Assembly (NCBI GenBank): GCA_000818095.1
Contig: CP009417.1
Location: 1 to 64,000 of the forward strand
Source: Jeotgalibacillus malaysiensis
Lineage (GTDB): Bacteria; Bacillota; Bacilli; Bacillales; Jeotgalibacillaceae
DNA: 64,000 bases
Reading direction: 5' to 3'
The notes under the pieces were generated by a model. It searched no databases. It worked only from the letters and a program-made list of their open reading frames with translations, and was not told where the DNA came from. Each line of letters opens with the position of its first letter. Position 1 is the first letter of the stretch. The translations under genes and the position numbers were made by a program. Positions 8,593 to 16,309 of this stretch are shown piece by piece.

Positions 8593-8985
8593 GTTTCCTA
8601 CATATACACTATTCTTTTTCAACAGCTCAACCACATCCGCAAACGACTTCTTCTTTGTGACAAAGTCTACGACGAGGTCTGCCGCTACATCTGCAGGTAG
8701 GACGCACTTCTGGTCGTTGATATACAAGAAATACATCACACAACCAAGAGCTGTCCGTTTATTCCCATTGAAAAAGACATGGTTCTTTGCAATCGACTCA
8801 AACAATGCCGTTGCCTTATCAAACACATTAGGATAGAGCGGGTCACCAAACATCGTCTGGAACGGGCGTTCAATGGCACTCTCTAACAATCCCATCTCTT
8901 TCACTCCGACCATTTCACCCGGTGAGTAATCGGCAATCATCCGTTGGTTAATCACAAAAGCGAGTTCTTTTGATAATTTCTTCAT
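8590..8985 (-). CDS. doc: Doc-family toxin (Fic fold)
   Basis: 131 aa, the usual Doc length. The motif HVFFNGNKRTA (about residues 68-78) is the Doc version of the Fic HxFx(D/N)(G/A)NKR motif; ATP-dependent phosphorylation of EF-Tu is known for P1 Doc. Supporting Doc features are the ESAIERPFQTMFGDPLYP segment and FDKATALFESIAKNH. All key residues are present, so it should be toxic unless neutralised. Its ATG overlaps the stop of the 37-codon gene upstream (ATGA). Confidence 0.93.
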   Translation of the reverse strand: MKKLSKELAFVINQRMIADYSPGEMVGVKEMGLLESAIERPFQTMFGDPLYPNVFDKATALFESIAKNHVFFNGNKRTALGCVMYFLYINDQKCVLPADVAADLVVDFVTKKKSFADVVELLKKNSVYVGN

Positions 8986-9095
8986 CGTTCTACCAGCTCC
9001 TTAAATGCGTCGTTGTATAATCCCTGAATGACCTTCCACTCTTCTTCTCTAAGTGTGTTTTCTGTTTCAATGATTTCTTCCTGGTTATTTTCCAT
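8982..9095 (-). CDS. 37-aa protein between phd and doc
   Basis: The reading frame runs ATG to TGA with 37 codons (begins MENNQEEIIETENTLREEEW, ends FKELVER), predicted as one acidic helix. It overlaps the antitoxin gene by 11 bp (ATGGAAAATAA) and doc by 4 bp (ATGA), so all three would be translationally coupled. Phd neutralises Doc through a C-terminal helix that binds the toxin. This peptide may be that helix encoded separately, or it may be reached by frameshift from phd. Confidence 0.6.
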   Translation of the reverse strand: MENNQEEIIETENTLREEEWKVIQGLYNDAFKELVER

Positions 9096-9486
9096 GTTGT
9101 GATTCCTCCTCTTTGTTAAATCCGTATGATGCAACGAGTTCTTCGGTTGTTAGTGTCTGTTCCACGCTTGGATTGCTCATACTGTGAGTGAAGTGTAATT
9201 TAAATTCGTCGGAACTTTTCATCTGGATATACGTCCTTGTCACAAGGTTCCCGTTCTCTTCCTCGACTAAGACTTTCACCTTGACACCATTTGTTAAGCT
9301 GAATACTTCTCCTGGTGATTTTCGACCGTCGAGTAAGTTCTCGTAATCGTCATACGACATCAACACCGCAACAGGCTCATTGTTCTTCACAACAATTTTT
9401 GTCACCTGTTTTTCAATCAGGCTTGAAAGTTCTTTTTTAAATTCACTTAAACTAATCATCACGTCTTTTAATTTCGGGAATTGCAT
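9085..9486 (-). CDS. phd: Phd/YefM-family antitoxin
   Basis: 133 aa. Residues 7-55 show the Phd/YefM fold (ISLSEFKKELSSLIEKQ, then KIVVKNNEPVAVLMSYDDYE), which binds DNA and represses its own operon. It is longer than classical Phd (about 73 aa); the extra 70 residues form a different, partly beta domain. The ATG after AAAGGATGATTGTA was chosen over an upstream ATG with no spacing. It is the first gene of the phd, 37-codon gene, doc operon. Confidence 0.85.
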   Translation of the reverse strand: MQFPKLKDVMISLSEFKKELSSLIEKQVTKIVVKNNEPVAVLMSYDDYENLLDGRKSPGEVFSLTNGVKVKVLVEEENGNLVTRTYIQMKSSDEFKLHFTHSMSNPSVEQTLTTEELVASYGFNKEEESQHGK

Positions 9487-9496
9487 TACAATCATC

Positions 9497-9530
9497 CTTT
9501 CGCTTACGTTGTATATCTATTATACCATGA
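9497..9530 (-). promoter_or_regulatory. phd/doc promoter and possible operator
   Basis: Extended -10 TGGTATAAT on the minus strand inside an imperfect inverted repeat TTGTATC...GATATACAA, a plausible Phd autoregulation site. Confidence 0.5.
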
Positions 9531-9588
9531 CAGATACAAGAATGGTATTAAATTTAGCTCTATATTTGATATTAAATTTATATATAAA

Positions 9589-9613
9589 TAAAAAGACCCT
9601 TTAAGGGTCTCTT
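9589..9613 (-). terminator. Terminator of the 9613 gene
   Basis: AGACCCTTAAAGGGTCTTT stem and T-run on the minus strand. Confidence 0.8.
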
Positions 9614-9957
9614 CATGCTTGTTCCTGTTTAATCATTTCTTCTACCTCATTGAGATAACAAAGTGTCATATCTCCTTGTCTCTCAATGTCACCCAAAAGG
9701 TCATGAAGTGCCTCCATGTTTTTTTGTTTAAACGAAAACGGTGTTTTGAGTTTATACGTGTGCAAAGCGTCCTCAATATATTCAAAGTCACCAAAACGGG
9801 CTTCAATCGTTTTGAAGTAGTCTAGGTTTTCCCGGAATCTCTCTCCTAGCTTCAGATAGGATTCTTTCTGTTCTCCCCTGCTCCATCGTGCTTTTCTTTC
9901 TGCCCATTTTACACCTTTGTTGCAAATCGCTTTGACTTCTTCCCTATGAAGTACCAT
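9613..9957 (-). CDS. Hypothetical helical protein, 114 aa
   Basis: Family not recognised. Mostly helical with a basic N-terminal half (KWAERKARWSRGEQKES) and an acidic end. The start is the ATG after AAAGGAGCGGGTACAA. It is monocistronic with the conserved hairpin leader (9970-9996), an AGCATAAGATAAG element upstream and its own terminator. Confidence 0.6.
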   Translation of the reverse strand: MVLHREEVKAICNKGVKWAERKARWSRGEQKESYLKLGERFRENLDYFKTIEARFGDFEYIEDALHTYKLKTPFSFKQKNMEALHDLLGDIERQGDMTLCYLNEVEEMIKQEQA

Positions 9958-9968
9958 TTGTACCCGCT

Positions 9969-9996
9969 CCTTTGAAATAAATGGTGATTGAATCAC
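9969..9996 (-). promoter_or_regulatory. Hairpin plus ATTTATTTCAAAGGAG leader
   Basis: GTGATTCAATCAC forms a 5-bp hairpin (9984-9996) directly before CATTTATTTCAAAGGAG on the minus strand. Confidence 0.6.
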
Positions 9997-10059
9997 TACA
10001 GTTTCTGTTTATCTCTTATCTTATGCTTTTCGGAAACCTGCATAACTCCAGAGATTTAC

Positions 10060-10088
10060 AAAGACCCTCCTGGTTAGGGGGTCTTTGT
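10060..10088 (-). terminator. Terminator of the alarmone-hydrolase operon
   Basis: AAAGACCCCCTAACCAGGAGGGTCTTT stem on the minus strand at the end of the 10074 gene. Confidence 0.75.
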
Positions 10089-10304
10089 ATAGTTGTCAGC
10101 AAATCTCTTGGCTAATGCCTTTTCTACAAAACGTTGTGTAATCCTGAATTCATCTTCCGGCAACATCTGAGGGTCTGCACCTAAAAACCGTTCCCTCACA
10201 ATCAATAGATTTTCATAGGACTCTTCCCGTTCTAGCTCCAAAAAAGCTTTCACAAGCAAGTCGTCCGGAAACTTTTCTTTATCTTCACTCACTAATTTAC
10301 GCAT
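10074..10304 (-). CDS. Hypothetical protein, 76 aa, third gene of the operon
   Basis: Family not recognised. Helical and charged. It starts at the ATG nine bases after AAAGGAG and overlaps the nuclease-like gene by 8 bp. It is the last of three overlapping genes (alarmone hydrolase-like, nuclease-like, this one), so it is probably a partner of that system. Confidence 0.6.
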   Translation of the reverse strand: MRKLVSEDKEKFPDDLLVKAFLELEREESYENLLIVRERFLGADPQMLPEDEFRITQRFVEKALAKRFADNYTKTP

Positions 10305-10953
10305 GCTTATCATCTCCTTTATAACGGAATTCGACCTTCCGACCAACTTTACGAGATTCCACCCAGTCTTCGTTCCATTTCTCCCGTAGTGTTGCCATTA
10401 CAGAAGGTCGTGGTGTTGCATAATGCGTCTCGCAGTTCTCCAGGATGTCCTCAATGGTTGTCCACCGTCCACGACGGCTGTAGCGAAGATAGGAGCGGAT
10501 GATATCAATGGTGTTGCTGTAATCGGTTTTTGATTCTCCTGACTTTACGCCCCCAACGAGTTCATGCTGAAACGGTCGAATGATTTTCCGTAGCGATAAA
10601 TGTCCCTTTTTCTTTGTCGCCAAATGATTAAACCGTGCCGGAACTTCCACAGTTACAACACCCTCTCGTACATAGAGAAGTCCAATCTTGTTTTGACGCA
10701 AAATCATATCAACAGAACGAGGTAATCCGCCTTTTCGGTACGGAACCGCAATGTATACATATTGTGCGGAATGCATGGCTCTGAGTGCCTGGTCAATGAC
10801 TTTGAAGTTCAAGGTCGTCTTCATTTCCACAATAATATTTACGGCTCCCTGAATGCCCAACACATCATATATCCCGACTTCCCCATAGACTTCCGAACAG
10901 CCTTTATCGAGTAGGAATTGCTTGACCGGTTCATAAAGTTCACTTTCCTTCAT
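10297..10953 (-). CDS. PD-(D/E)XK nuclease-like protein
   Basis: 218 aa. Residues 15-75 show a restriction-endonuclease-like core: GEVGIYDVLGI (Asp), then IIVEMKTT (Glu-x-Lys) and a helix with Gln (DQALRAMHSAQYVYIAVP). The C-terminal 80 residues, including RGRWTTIEDILENCE, look like a winged-helix DNA-binding region. It could cut or only bind DNA; no family name is certain. The start is the ATG after AAGGAGAATCAA, overlapping the upstream gene by 14 bp. Confidence 0.7.
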   Translation of the reverse strand: MKESELYEPVKQFLLDKGCSEVYGEVGIYDVLGIQGAVNIIVEMKTTLNFKVIDQALRAMHSAQYVYIAVPYRKGGLPRSVDMILRQNKIGLLYVREGVVTVEVPARFNHLATKKKGHLSLRKIIRPFQHELVGGVKSGESKTDYSNTIDIIRSYLRYSRRGRWTTIEDILENCETHYATPRPSVMATLREKWNEDWVESRKVGRKVEFRYKGDDKHA

Positions 10954-11539
10954 TTGATTCTCCTTGAATAAGTGCTTCAAAATTAGTAACGAGTGACTCA
11001 TACGTGTCAAAATAGAGCGGGAAATCACAGTGGTTCTTGTTGAAGAGATTATCTGCAGGGTTTCGCATCTTATTCGCTACTCCTTTAAAGTACCAGAGCT
11101 GTTCTTCTTTCCCTCGCTTAAAGTGAGTGAATAAGGTCTCCCCTTCCTGTTGATAGGCTTTTACCATTGAACGAAGATTGTCGAGTTTGTCTGCTACAAT
11201 CAGGGCACGTACTTCAATCGGTGCCTCCGCAATCCAGTCAATCGTATGTTGCTTTCGCTCTTCCCATGAATCGTCTTTATTTTCGGTGTTCCCGGCAACA
11301 ATTTCTGCTACCCGCTTCCCGAATAACTTTTCAATCTCTTCAAGTGTTGCGTCTGTATCTTCTACTGTGTCGTGGAGATACCCTGCCATAACGACTTCCT
11401 CATCAAACCCTGCATCCTTTAAGATACCAGCTACTCGAATCGGGTGATTGAACATGGGTGTACCATCGGTTTTCCGTGTTTGTCCTTCATGTTTTTCTTT
11501 TCCGTATTTCAGTGCTTGAGTCAATCTGGTGTTCGACAT
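10940..11539 (-). CDS. HD-domain hydrolase, small alarmone hydrolase-like
   Basis: 199 aa. Residues 8-135 match the hydrolase domain of RelA/SpoT and MESH1: HEGQTRKTDGTPMFNHP, then VVMAGYLHDTVEDTDAT (HD plus ED) and ADKLDNL. This domain removes pyrophosphate from (p)ppGpp. No synthetase, TGS or ACT domain follows, so it would be hydrolase only. Use of another nucleotide is possible. It is the first gene of a three-gene overlapping operon with a nuclease-like protein. The -35 box of its promoter is part of the TTGACTATTGTCAA palindrome at 11589. ATG chosen; an upstream GTG is too close to GGAG. Confidence 0.85.
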   Translation of the reverse strand: MSNTRLTQALKYGKEKHEGQTRKTDGTPMFNHPIRVAGILKDAGFDEEVVMAGYLHDTVEDTDATLEEIEKLFGKRVAEIVAGNTENKDDSWEERKQHTIDWIAEAPIEVRALIVADKLDNLRSMVKAYQQEGETLFTHFKRGKEEQLWYFKGVANKMRNPADNLFNKNHCDFPLYFDTYESLVTNFEALIQGESNEGK

Positions 11540-11588
11540 GTGTGTCACGCTCCTTTTTTCGTTCTATACTTATATTCTAAGATTAATA

Positions 11589-11602
11589 TTGACTATTGTC
11601 AA
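11589..11602. promoter_or_regulatory. Palindromic operator between divergent promoters
   Basis: TTGACTATTGTCAA serves as -35 in both directions. Minus: TTGACA, 17 bp, TAGAAT toward the alarmone hydrolase. Plus: TTGACT, 17 bp, TTAAAA toward the GRDP-like gene. Confidence 0.75.
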
Positions 11603-11652
11603 ATAATCGAGTTAAAATGGAAGTAGAAAGCAACCCGAAAAGGAGTGATAGT

Positions 11653-12702
11653 ATGTTTTTGTTAGAAATTTTCGTTATCGTCTGTATGTTATACACTCTC
11701 TTCCGACTCATCAAAGGAATGGTACGTTTCCTTCGTGGGGATAGTAAAATCCCTTATATCAAAGAAAAAACAGTGGTTCAAGCAACTGAATCTGATTATC
11801 TTCGACTGCGTGAAATGGAGGATGTTGACCTGGTAAGAGATACGAAACCCTTTGCAAAAATCATTGCAAAAGAACTGGAAGAATCTTTGCCACTGTCCTA
11901 TGAGGTAAATATTTTCAATCGCATGATGACAGAAGTAACACCGGATTATCGGGAAGTTATCAGGTTAATTCATGAACAGAAACGTTTTTTAATGATGACG
12001 AAAGTGATGAAGCAGGTTCCGATGTTTTCAAAAGATGTGGATGAAGTCTGGCATCAAATGCTCATGTTCACCCGTTCTTATGAATCCTTCTGCCAATCCT
12101 TCGCAGGGGAAATGATTCATCATGAACCGAACCTTTCGGGTGAAGATTCTCCAAATATCCGATTCCATTTTGATTTGATGTATACACTTTTATTTGAAGA
12201 AACGAAAAAACATAGTGAGAAAGTATGGGGACATCGATTTACAGAGAAACCAACACAAGACTACATTGATTCATTGAAAGAAATGAATCACCGAAGCATG
12301 TGGAAACTGTTCAACCTCAACTCTGAATCTTCTCAGGAAGTGGCGAAAGAATTAATGGAGCTCATTAAAGAACAGATTCGGGAGTCTGAATATAAATCAA
12401 ATGAGCCTTCTTTCATTGAGACAAGAGCTAAAATGCAACGCCTTCGAAAGATTCGTCGGAGTCAATCCACCGATGCCGCACTATTTGTGACACCTGCTTT
12501 TATCTTTTGGTCAGCGAGCGGAACGGATAGCGAATATCAATCGAATTTAGGCTATGCAAATTCAACTGCGAACTCAACAACATCTTCCGGATGCTCAAGT
12601 GTTCATTCCCATTCGTCAGATAGCGACAGCGGTGGAAGCTCATCTTGTAGTTCCGGAGGCTCTTCTTGTGGCGGAGGATGCGGTGGTGGATGTGGCAGTT
12701 AA
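11653..12702 (+). CDS. GRDP-like protein with Ser/Gly/Cys-rich tail
   Basis: 349 aa. An N-terminal membrane segment (about residues 2-22) precedes a soluble domain. Residues 125-190 (MFSKDVDEVWHQMLMFTRSY, then HHEPN) match the glycine-rich-domain-protein (GRDP) family signature D-x-x-W-H...H, whose biochemical role is unclear. The last 65 residues are Ser/Gly/Cys-rich (SSCGGGCGGGCGS), a low-complexity end found on some membrane-anchored bacterial proteins. The start is the ATG after AGGAGTGATAGT. It is expressed divergently from the alarmone hydrolase operon through the shared palindrome. Confidence 0.7.
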   Translation: MFLLEIFVIVCMLYTLFRLIKGMVRFLRGDSKIPYIKEKTVVQATESDYLRLREMEDVDLVRDTKPFAKIIAKELEESLPLSYEVNIFNRMMTEVTPDYREVIRLIHEQKRFLMMTKVMKQVPMFSKDVDEVWHQMLMFTRSYESFCQSFAGEMIHHEPNLSGEDSPNIRFHFDLMYTLLFEETKKHSEKVWGHRFTEKPTQDYIDSLKEMNHRSMWKLFNLNSESSQEVAKELMELIKEQIRESEYKSNEPSFIETRAKMQRLRKIRRSQSTDAALFVTPAFIFWSASGTDSEYQSNLGYANSTANSTTSSGCSSVHSHSSDSDSGGSSSCSSGGSSCGGGCGGGCGS

Positions 12703-12732
12703 TGGAGAGCTCATGAGCTCTCTTTTTTTATA
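12703..12732 (+). terminator. Terminator of the GRDP-like gene
   Basis: GGAGAGCTCATGAGCTCTC stem followed by T7. Confidence 0.85.
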
Positions 12733-12918
12733 AAAAACGTTATGACTATCCTCACGCTTATCTCAGATTTTTTATTTCGTCAGACCTTCCCACTGTCATT
12801 TCAAAATACTTTTTCGAAAGAATAATTCAATATTCAGACAACTATCATAGAGGGATAGATTTTCAAGGAAATCTCAACGAGCGAAACTGCTTGAACACAT
12901 GACAAAGGGGGAATGACC

Positions 12919-13788
12919 ATGAAATCATTTATTTTGGTCGAGGAAAGAAAGGTAATCAGTAAGATGGATACGCCGGAAGCGGCACAAGCCGTATTGGTGG
13001 ATAACATGACAGAGGATGTCAAACAAGAGATGGTGAGACGGTTCAATGAATATGGATTTGTCATCTTCGAGAATAAACAAGAACGCTCGCCGGACGAGCT
13101 TATCCTAGAGGTCGCAGAAGAATTGAATCTGGGTGGAACGTATGTCACGGGATATAACCGGAAAAAATTTGGAGACATGTTCCGGGGAAACAGCCTGAAC
13201 ACGATTACCAATGCAAAAAAGAGCAACCATGTCGTCTTTGACAACAGCAATGCTCAAGGACTCCACTCTGATGCGACATTTGAACCGATTGGAGCGGTAC
13301 CGGCAACCATTCTCTATTGTGTCCAGGAGGCAAAAGAAGATGGAGATACAATTCTCTTTGATTCAGTGAAAGCGTTCCAGCTCTTGCAGGACTTTAACCC
13401 GTTATGGGCAGAAGCACTCCTTCACCCGGAATCTTTGCGGAGACGTTCCATTTTGGGAGACGATGTGGAGGTCGTGGAGCCTGCATTTAAAATCTTAGAG
13501 AACGGCGACATCATCTCCCGCTTCACGGTCGATACAAGTGCCGATTGGGAGTATGGATTTGAACGTGTTCCGTACCTCAGAGAAGCGTTCGGATTTATGT
13601 GTGGACTCATTCCACGTGGGAACGGGTTCTCGACAATTCTAAAATTGAAATCGAACCAGGGTATCCTCTTTGCGAATGACAAGATTGCCCACGGTCGCAC
13701 AGCGTTCACAGATGATGAAGCGAAACCACGGAAGATGGTGCGTGGACTCTACAATGACCGTCCAATGGTAAATGAAAAGAGAGCCTAA
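12919..13788 (+). CDS. TauD/TfdA-family Fe(II)/2-oxoglutarate oxygenase
   Basis: 289 aa. The iron-binding facial triad is visible: GLHSDATF (His and Asp, about residues 113-117) and the distal His in KIAHGRTAF (about 255). The 2-oxoglutarate Arg is in PRKMVRGLY. A conserved Thr in PATILYC supports the family. Such enzymes hydroxylate small molecules or amino acids; the substrate is unknown and no biosynthetic neighbours exist. The start follows AAAGGGGG. It stands alone with a terminator at its stop. Confidence 0.88.
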   Translation: MKSFILVEERKVISKMDTPEAAQAVLVDNMTEDVKQEMVRRFNEYGFVIFENKQERSPDELILEVAEELNLGGTYVTGYNRKKFGDMFRGNSLNTITNAKKSNHVVFDNSNAQGLHSDATFEPIGAVPATILYCVQEAKEDGDTILFDSVKAFQLLQDFNPLWAEALLHPESLRRRSILGDDVEVVEPAFKILENGDIISRFTVDTSADWEYGFERVPYLREAFGFMCGLIPRGNGFSTILKLKSNQGILFANDKIAHGRTAFTDDEAKPRKMVRGLYNDRPMVNEKRA

Positions 13789-13804
13789 GAGCTCTCTTTT
13801 TGTT
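13774..13804 (+). terminator. Terminator of the oxygenase gene
   Basis: AGAGAGCCTAAGAGCTCTCT hairpin followed by T-rich DNA; overlaps the stop codon. Confidence 0.8.
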
Positions 13805-13850
13805 TTTTAGATTGGGCGATTATTTTCGCTATATACATTTCACGACCGAC

Positions 13851-13891
13851 CGTAACAAAAAGTTTTTCACCTTAACATCATGATTGTTACG
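13851..13891. repeat. 8-bp perfect inverted repeat in an intergenic region
   Basis: CGTAACAA and TTGTTACG, 25 bp apart, between two convergent terminators. It may be a protein site or a stem; no partner copy was noticed. Confidence 0.4.
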
Positions 13892-13893
13892 AT

Positions 13894-13922
13894 GCAAAAA
13901 AAAGAAGCCCGGGGGCTCCTTC
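13894..13922 (-). terminator. Terminator of the 13925 gene
   Basis: GGAGCCCCCGGGCTTC stem followed by T8 on the minus strand. Confidence 0.8.
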
Positions 13923-13924
13923 CA

Positions 13925-14551
13925 TTATTGATTTTTCAATTCTTCTAATTCTTTTTCCATCTGAGCAATTTTCGCCAAGCGTTCTTTTTCAGCCTTTTTC
14001 GCTTCCCGCTCCGCTTTTTTAATCGCACGCTCTTTCTTTCGTTCCTCTTTCAACCGTTTTTCTTCTTCGGCTTCTTTGAGCAATTTTTCCTTTTGGTTTT
14101 CTAGATATTTAATGAGGTTATTGATGCCTTCACGCTCATTTTGTAACATTTCTGTCAACATCTCTTTCGCCTGTGAGTGAGCAAAACGTAATTTTTCAAC
14201 TTTCACATCAATGATGTATCCGTACTGCTGTACAGCAAACATAGCGGATTTCAATGTGTTCAAATTCTGATTTTGAGAGAATTCCAACACTCGCTTTTCA
14301 TAGCTTGTTTTCCAAAATGCTGTAAACTCGTCGAAGCTGACCTGCACCTGAACTGTATCGACACTATGCTTCGAATTGCTACGTTGATATTCAGAAGCTG
14401 TAACTTCTTTGATGTGTGTCTTACCAGGAACCTCCCATCGGTCATTGTGGTTTCTTTCCGTGTAGCCACGCTCATACCATGATACATAGTATCGTTTCTC
14501 CGGTCGTGTAGCCTTACGCATTTGTTCTGCAGTTGTGAGTAGTTTTGCCAT
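13925..14551 (-). CDS. Hypothetical protein with charged coiled-coil tail
   Basis: 208 aa, family not recognised. Residues 1-125 form a mixed domain rich in Tyr and Trp (YYVSWYERGY). Residues 130-208 are a long Lys/Glu coiled coil (KKAEREAKKAEKERLAKI). It is preceded by the conserved hairpin leader (14571-14589) with AAAGGAG and is monocistronic. Confidence 0.65.
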   Translation of the reverse strand: MAKLLTTAEQMRKATRPEKRYYVSWYERGYTERNHNDRWEVPGKTHIKEVTASEYQRSNSKHSVDTVQVQVSFDEFTAFWKTSYEKRVLEFSQNQNLNTLKSAMFAVQQYGYIIDVKVEKLRFAHSQAKEMLTEMLQNEREGINNLIKYLENQKEKLLKEAEEEKRLKEERKKERAIKKAEREAKKAEKERLAKIAQMEKELEELKNQ

Positions 14552-14566
14552 GTTGATTATCTCCTT

Positions 14567-14589
14567 TGAAAATAAATTGTGAAATCACA
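14567..14589 (-). promoter_or_regulatory. Hairpin plus TTTATTTTCAAAGGAG leader
   Basis: TGTGATTTCACA is a perfect 5-bp hairpin (14578-14589), directly followed by ATTTATTTTCAAAGGAG on the minus strand. Confidence 0.65.
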
Positions 14590-14735
14590 CCTTTGTTTAA
14601 TACATCGTTATCTTATTCGAATTTATTAAAAATATAAAAAGAAACCCTGAGCCCGGTTTATCATGGCTTCCTGTGCTAAAGCATTCGTTTAGTAATCGTT
14701 TTCCATGATTTGAGTATAGTGAAATAAATTGAGAA

Positions 14736-14775
14736 TTGGACAGGATGTATGTCCAAAATATTATTTCAAAGGGGA
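14736..14775 (+). promoter_or_regulatory. Hairpin plus TTATTTCAAAGGGG leader
   Basis: TTGGACA (14736-14742) and TGTCCAA (14750-14756) form a perfect 7-bp hairpin, followed by AATATTATTTCAAAGGGG. The stem sequence differs fully from other leaders. Confidence 0.65.
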
Positions 14776-14783
14776 TGTTGAAT

Positions 14784-15065
14784 ATGGAAATGAAAATGAA
14801 AATGGATTTAAATTCATTGGTGAAAGTAAAATTGACGGATTATGGTGTTACAGTTTTAAAGGCGAGATATGAAAAACACAAATTATGGTGCTATAAAAAT
14901 GGTGTTAAATTTGATGAATTCGACTTGGAACTAGATAAAGATGGCTATTATACAAAGCCGATGTGGAGACTAATGGAAGTCTTTGGAGAACATCTACATC
15001 CTAAAGAAAAAACTGTATTCGAATCTGAACTGATTGTATTGGATGTAACTCCAGTATCTGAATAA
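14784..15065 (+). CDS. Hypothetical protein, 93 aa
   Basis: Small acidic protein. The pattern VKLTDYGVTVLK early, and GYYTKPMWRLMEVFGEHL later, recalls a conserved hypothetical protein of Gram-positive phages (a LT-x-x-G start and a W-x-LM-x-x-FG middle). This is recollection, not a search. The ATG after GGGGATGTTGAAT was chosen; the longer frame upstream would include the leader hairpin. Confidence 0.6.
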   Translation: MEMKMKMDLNSLVKVKLTDYGVTVLKARYEKHKLWCYKNGVKFDEFDLELDKDGYYTKPMWRLMEVFGEHLHPKEKTVFESELIVLDVTPVSE

Positions 15066-15078
15066 TGAAACTGATAAA

Positions 15079-15113
15079 ACACTCATTACGTAATGGGTGT
15101 TTTTTTTATTTTG
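15079..15113 (+). terminator. Terminator of the 14784 gene
   Basis: AAAACACTCATTACGTAATGGGTGTTTTTTTT: stem and T8. Confidence 0.85.
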
Positions 15114-15126
15114 CAAAATTTCTTGT

Positions 15127-15153
15127 AAAAAAAAGAAGCCTGTAGGCTCCTTA
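15127..15153 (-). terminator. Terminator of the 15151 gene
   Basis: AGGAGCCTACAGGCTTCT stem with T8 on the minus strand. Confidence 0.8.
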
Positions 15154-15534
15154 AACAGCAATTTCATCTGAATTATGGTATTTCGTCTTGATGACCCCTT
15201 GATAGTCATCTTGATAATAAATATCTGAATCCAATACCGTTTCTAACTCAACCACATTGACTGACCATCCATTGTTCTTATCGTGAATAGCTTCAATCAA
15301 CGCATCAATCTCCTGTTTGAAGGTCTCTAATCCTTTCCGAGTGAAATAACAGGCGGGAAAATGGGTAATACTGTTGCCGAAATTTCGAATCTGTGGAATC
15401 AATGGAAGCTCTTTGTTGAAACGTTCCAGCAATTCTTCTGATTCATCTTCGTTCATCTCCATATCATCCAATCCCATCATCATTCCAATATTTTGTGGTT
15501 CCCCTTCGAAATACAACTCGTAACGTGTATACAT
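15151..15534 (-). CDS. Hypothetical acidic protein, 127 aa
   Basis: Family not recognised. Mixed alpha/beta with Met/Glu-rich residues 17-35 and no membrane segment. The start is the ATG after ACAGGAGGCGTTATCT. It lies 44 bp downstream of the 15579 gene and may share its transcript. Confidence 0.6.
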   Translation of the reverse strand: MYTRYELYFEGEPQNIGMMMGLDDMEMNEDESEELLERFNKELPLIPQIRNFGNSITHFPACYFTRKGLETFKQEIDALIEAIHDKNNGWSVNVVELETVLDSDIYYQDDYQGVIKTKYHNSDEIAV

Positions 15535-15578
15535 AGATAACGCCTCCTGTTTAGTTGTGACGGGTCATTTTCTTATTT

Positions 15579-16214
15579 TTACTCTTCTTTCCCTGTCTCA
15601 GCTAATTGTTTTGTCAACACCCAATGCTTTTTCTCTGATTCGAAAATATTGTACGGGACATCAATCTGAGCTAAACCGTCCTCTTCGTCGTAGACGTTAT
15701 ATTCATCAAATTCAGGATGGGATTCATCGACCCATTCAATGTCCAACCACGGATTTCCAATCAGACTAATGCTCCAGGCAACTCCGATAATGTCGTCATC
15801 TTTTTGCATCTTTTCATAGATGTCTGCAAGCTCTAAAAGACTTGTCCCGTTTTCTTCCTGATAGAAGCTCCGATAGGCTTTAATCAAGTCTTCAAAATCC
15901 TCCTTCATGACAATGACATTGTCATAAGTGCTCCCTAGCACCCAACGTTCTACACTGTTGACTTTGTCCGTGCTGAAGAGATTCCAGACTTCTTTTAAGT
16001 CGTCAGGACCGTGTCGTTTTGGTTTGTATCCTAGATACTCTTCCACCTGCTCATCTTTAATGTAATTGGGAACGAAACGTGGACGAAGTACCGGCAAGTG
16101 CCGCTCTTCTAGCTCTCCCCATATCTGAGGTGACCATCTCCATGAATTCTTGTTCTCCTCATACAGACGAACGTCTCCATTCTTGTGAATGGCATAGATT
16201 TCCGTGTAACTCAT
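15579..16214 (-). CDS. Hypothetical protein, 211 aa
   Basis: No firm family. The N-terminus (YTEIYAIHKNGDVRLYEENK, then a W-x-PQIW segment) and the middle block (VLGSTYDNVIVMKEDFEDLI) recall a hypothetical protein common in Firmicutes phages and plasmids; this is recollection only. Two adjacent ATGs follow GGAG; the second has better spacing. Upstream lies a hairpin TGTG/CACA (16255-16267) with a TGCATACCATGAA element, a variant of the shared leader. Confidence 0.6.
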   Translation of the reverse strand: MSYTEIYAIHKNGDVRLYEENKNSWRWSPQIWGELEERHLPVLRPRFVPNYIKDEQVEEYLGYKPKRHGPDDLKEVWNLFSTDKVNSVERWVLGSTYDNVIVMKEDFEDLIKAYRSFYQEENGTSLLELADIYEKMQKDDDIIGVAWSISLIGNPWLDIEWVDESHPEFDEYNVYDEEDGLAQIDVPYNIFESEKKHWVLTKQLAETGKEE

Positions 16215-16254
16215 CATCAACACTCCTTTAATAATTTTATCTACCTAAACACAT

Positions 16255-16292
16255 TGTGAATAACACACCTTTATTGCTTTTATTCATGGTAT
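16255..16292 (-). promoter_or_regulatory. Variant leader: TGCATACCAT element and TGTG/CACA hairpin
   Basis: On the minus strand CATGCATACCATGAA is followed by TGTGTTATTCACA, the same order as in the other leaders, but the TTTATTTCAAAGG block is replaced. Confidence 0.45.
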
Positions 16293-16309
16293 GCATGGGA
16301 ACCGGTTGA

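Noticed and set aside
11167-11447. Two plus-strand frames over the alarmone hydrolase gene
   Set aside because: Antisense to a clear HD-domain gene; no ribosome site or promoter.
10940-11539. Full RelA/SpoT synthetase-hydrolase
   Set aside because: Only the HD hydrolase part is present; no synthetase, TGS or ACT domain.
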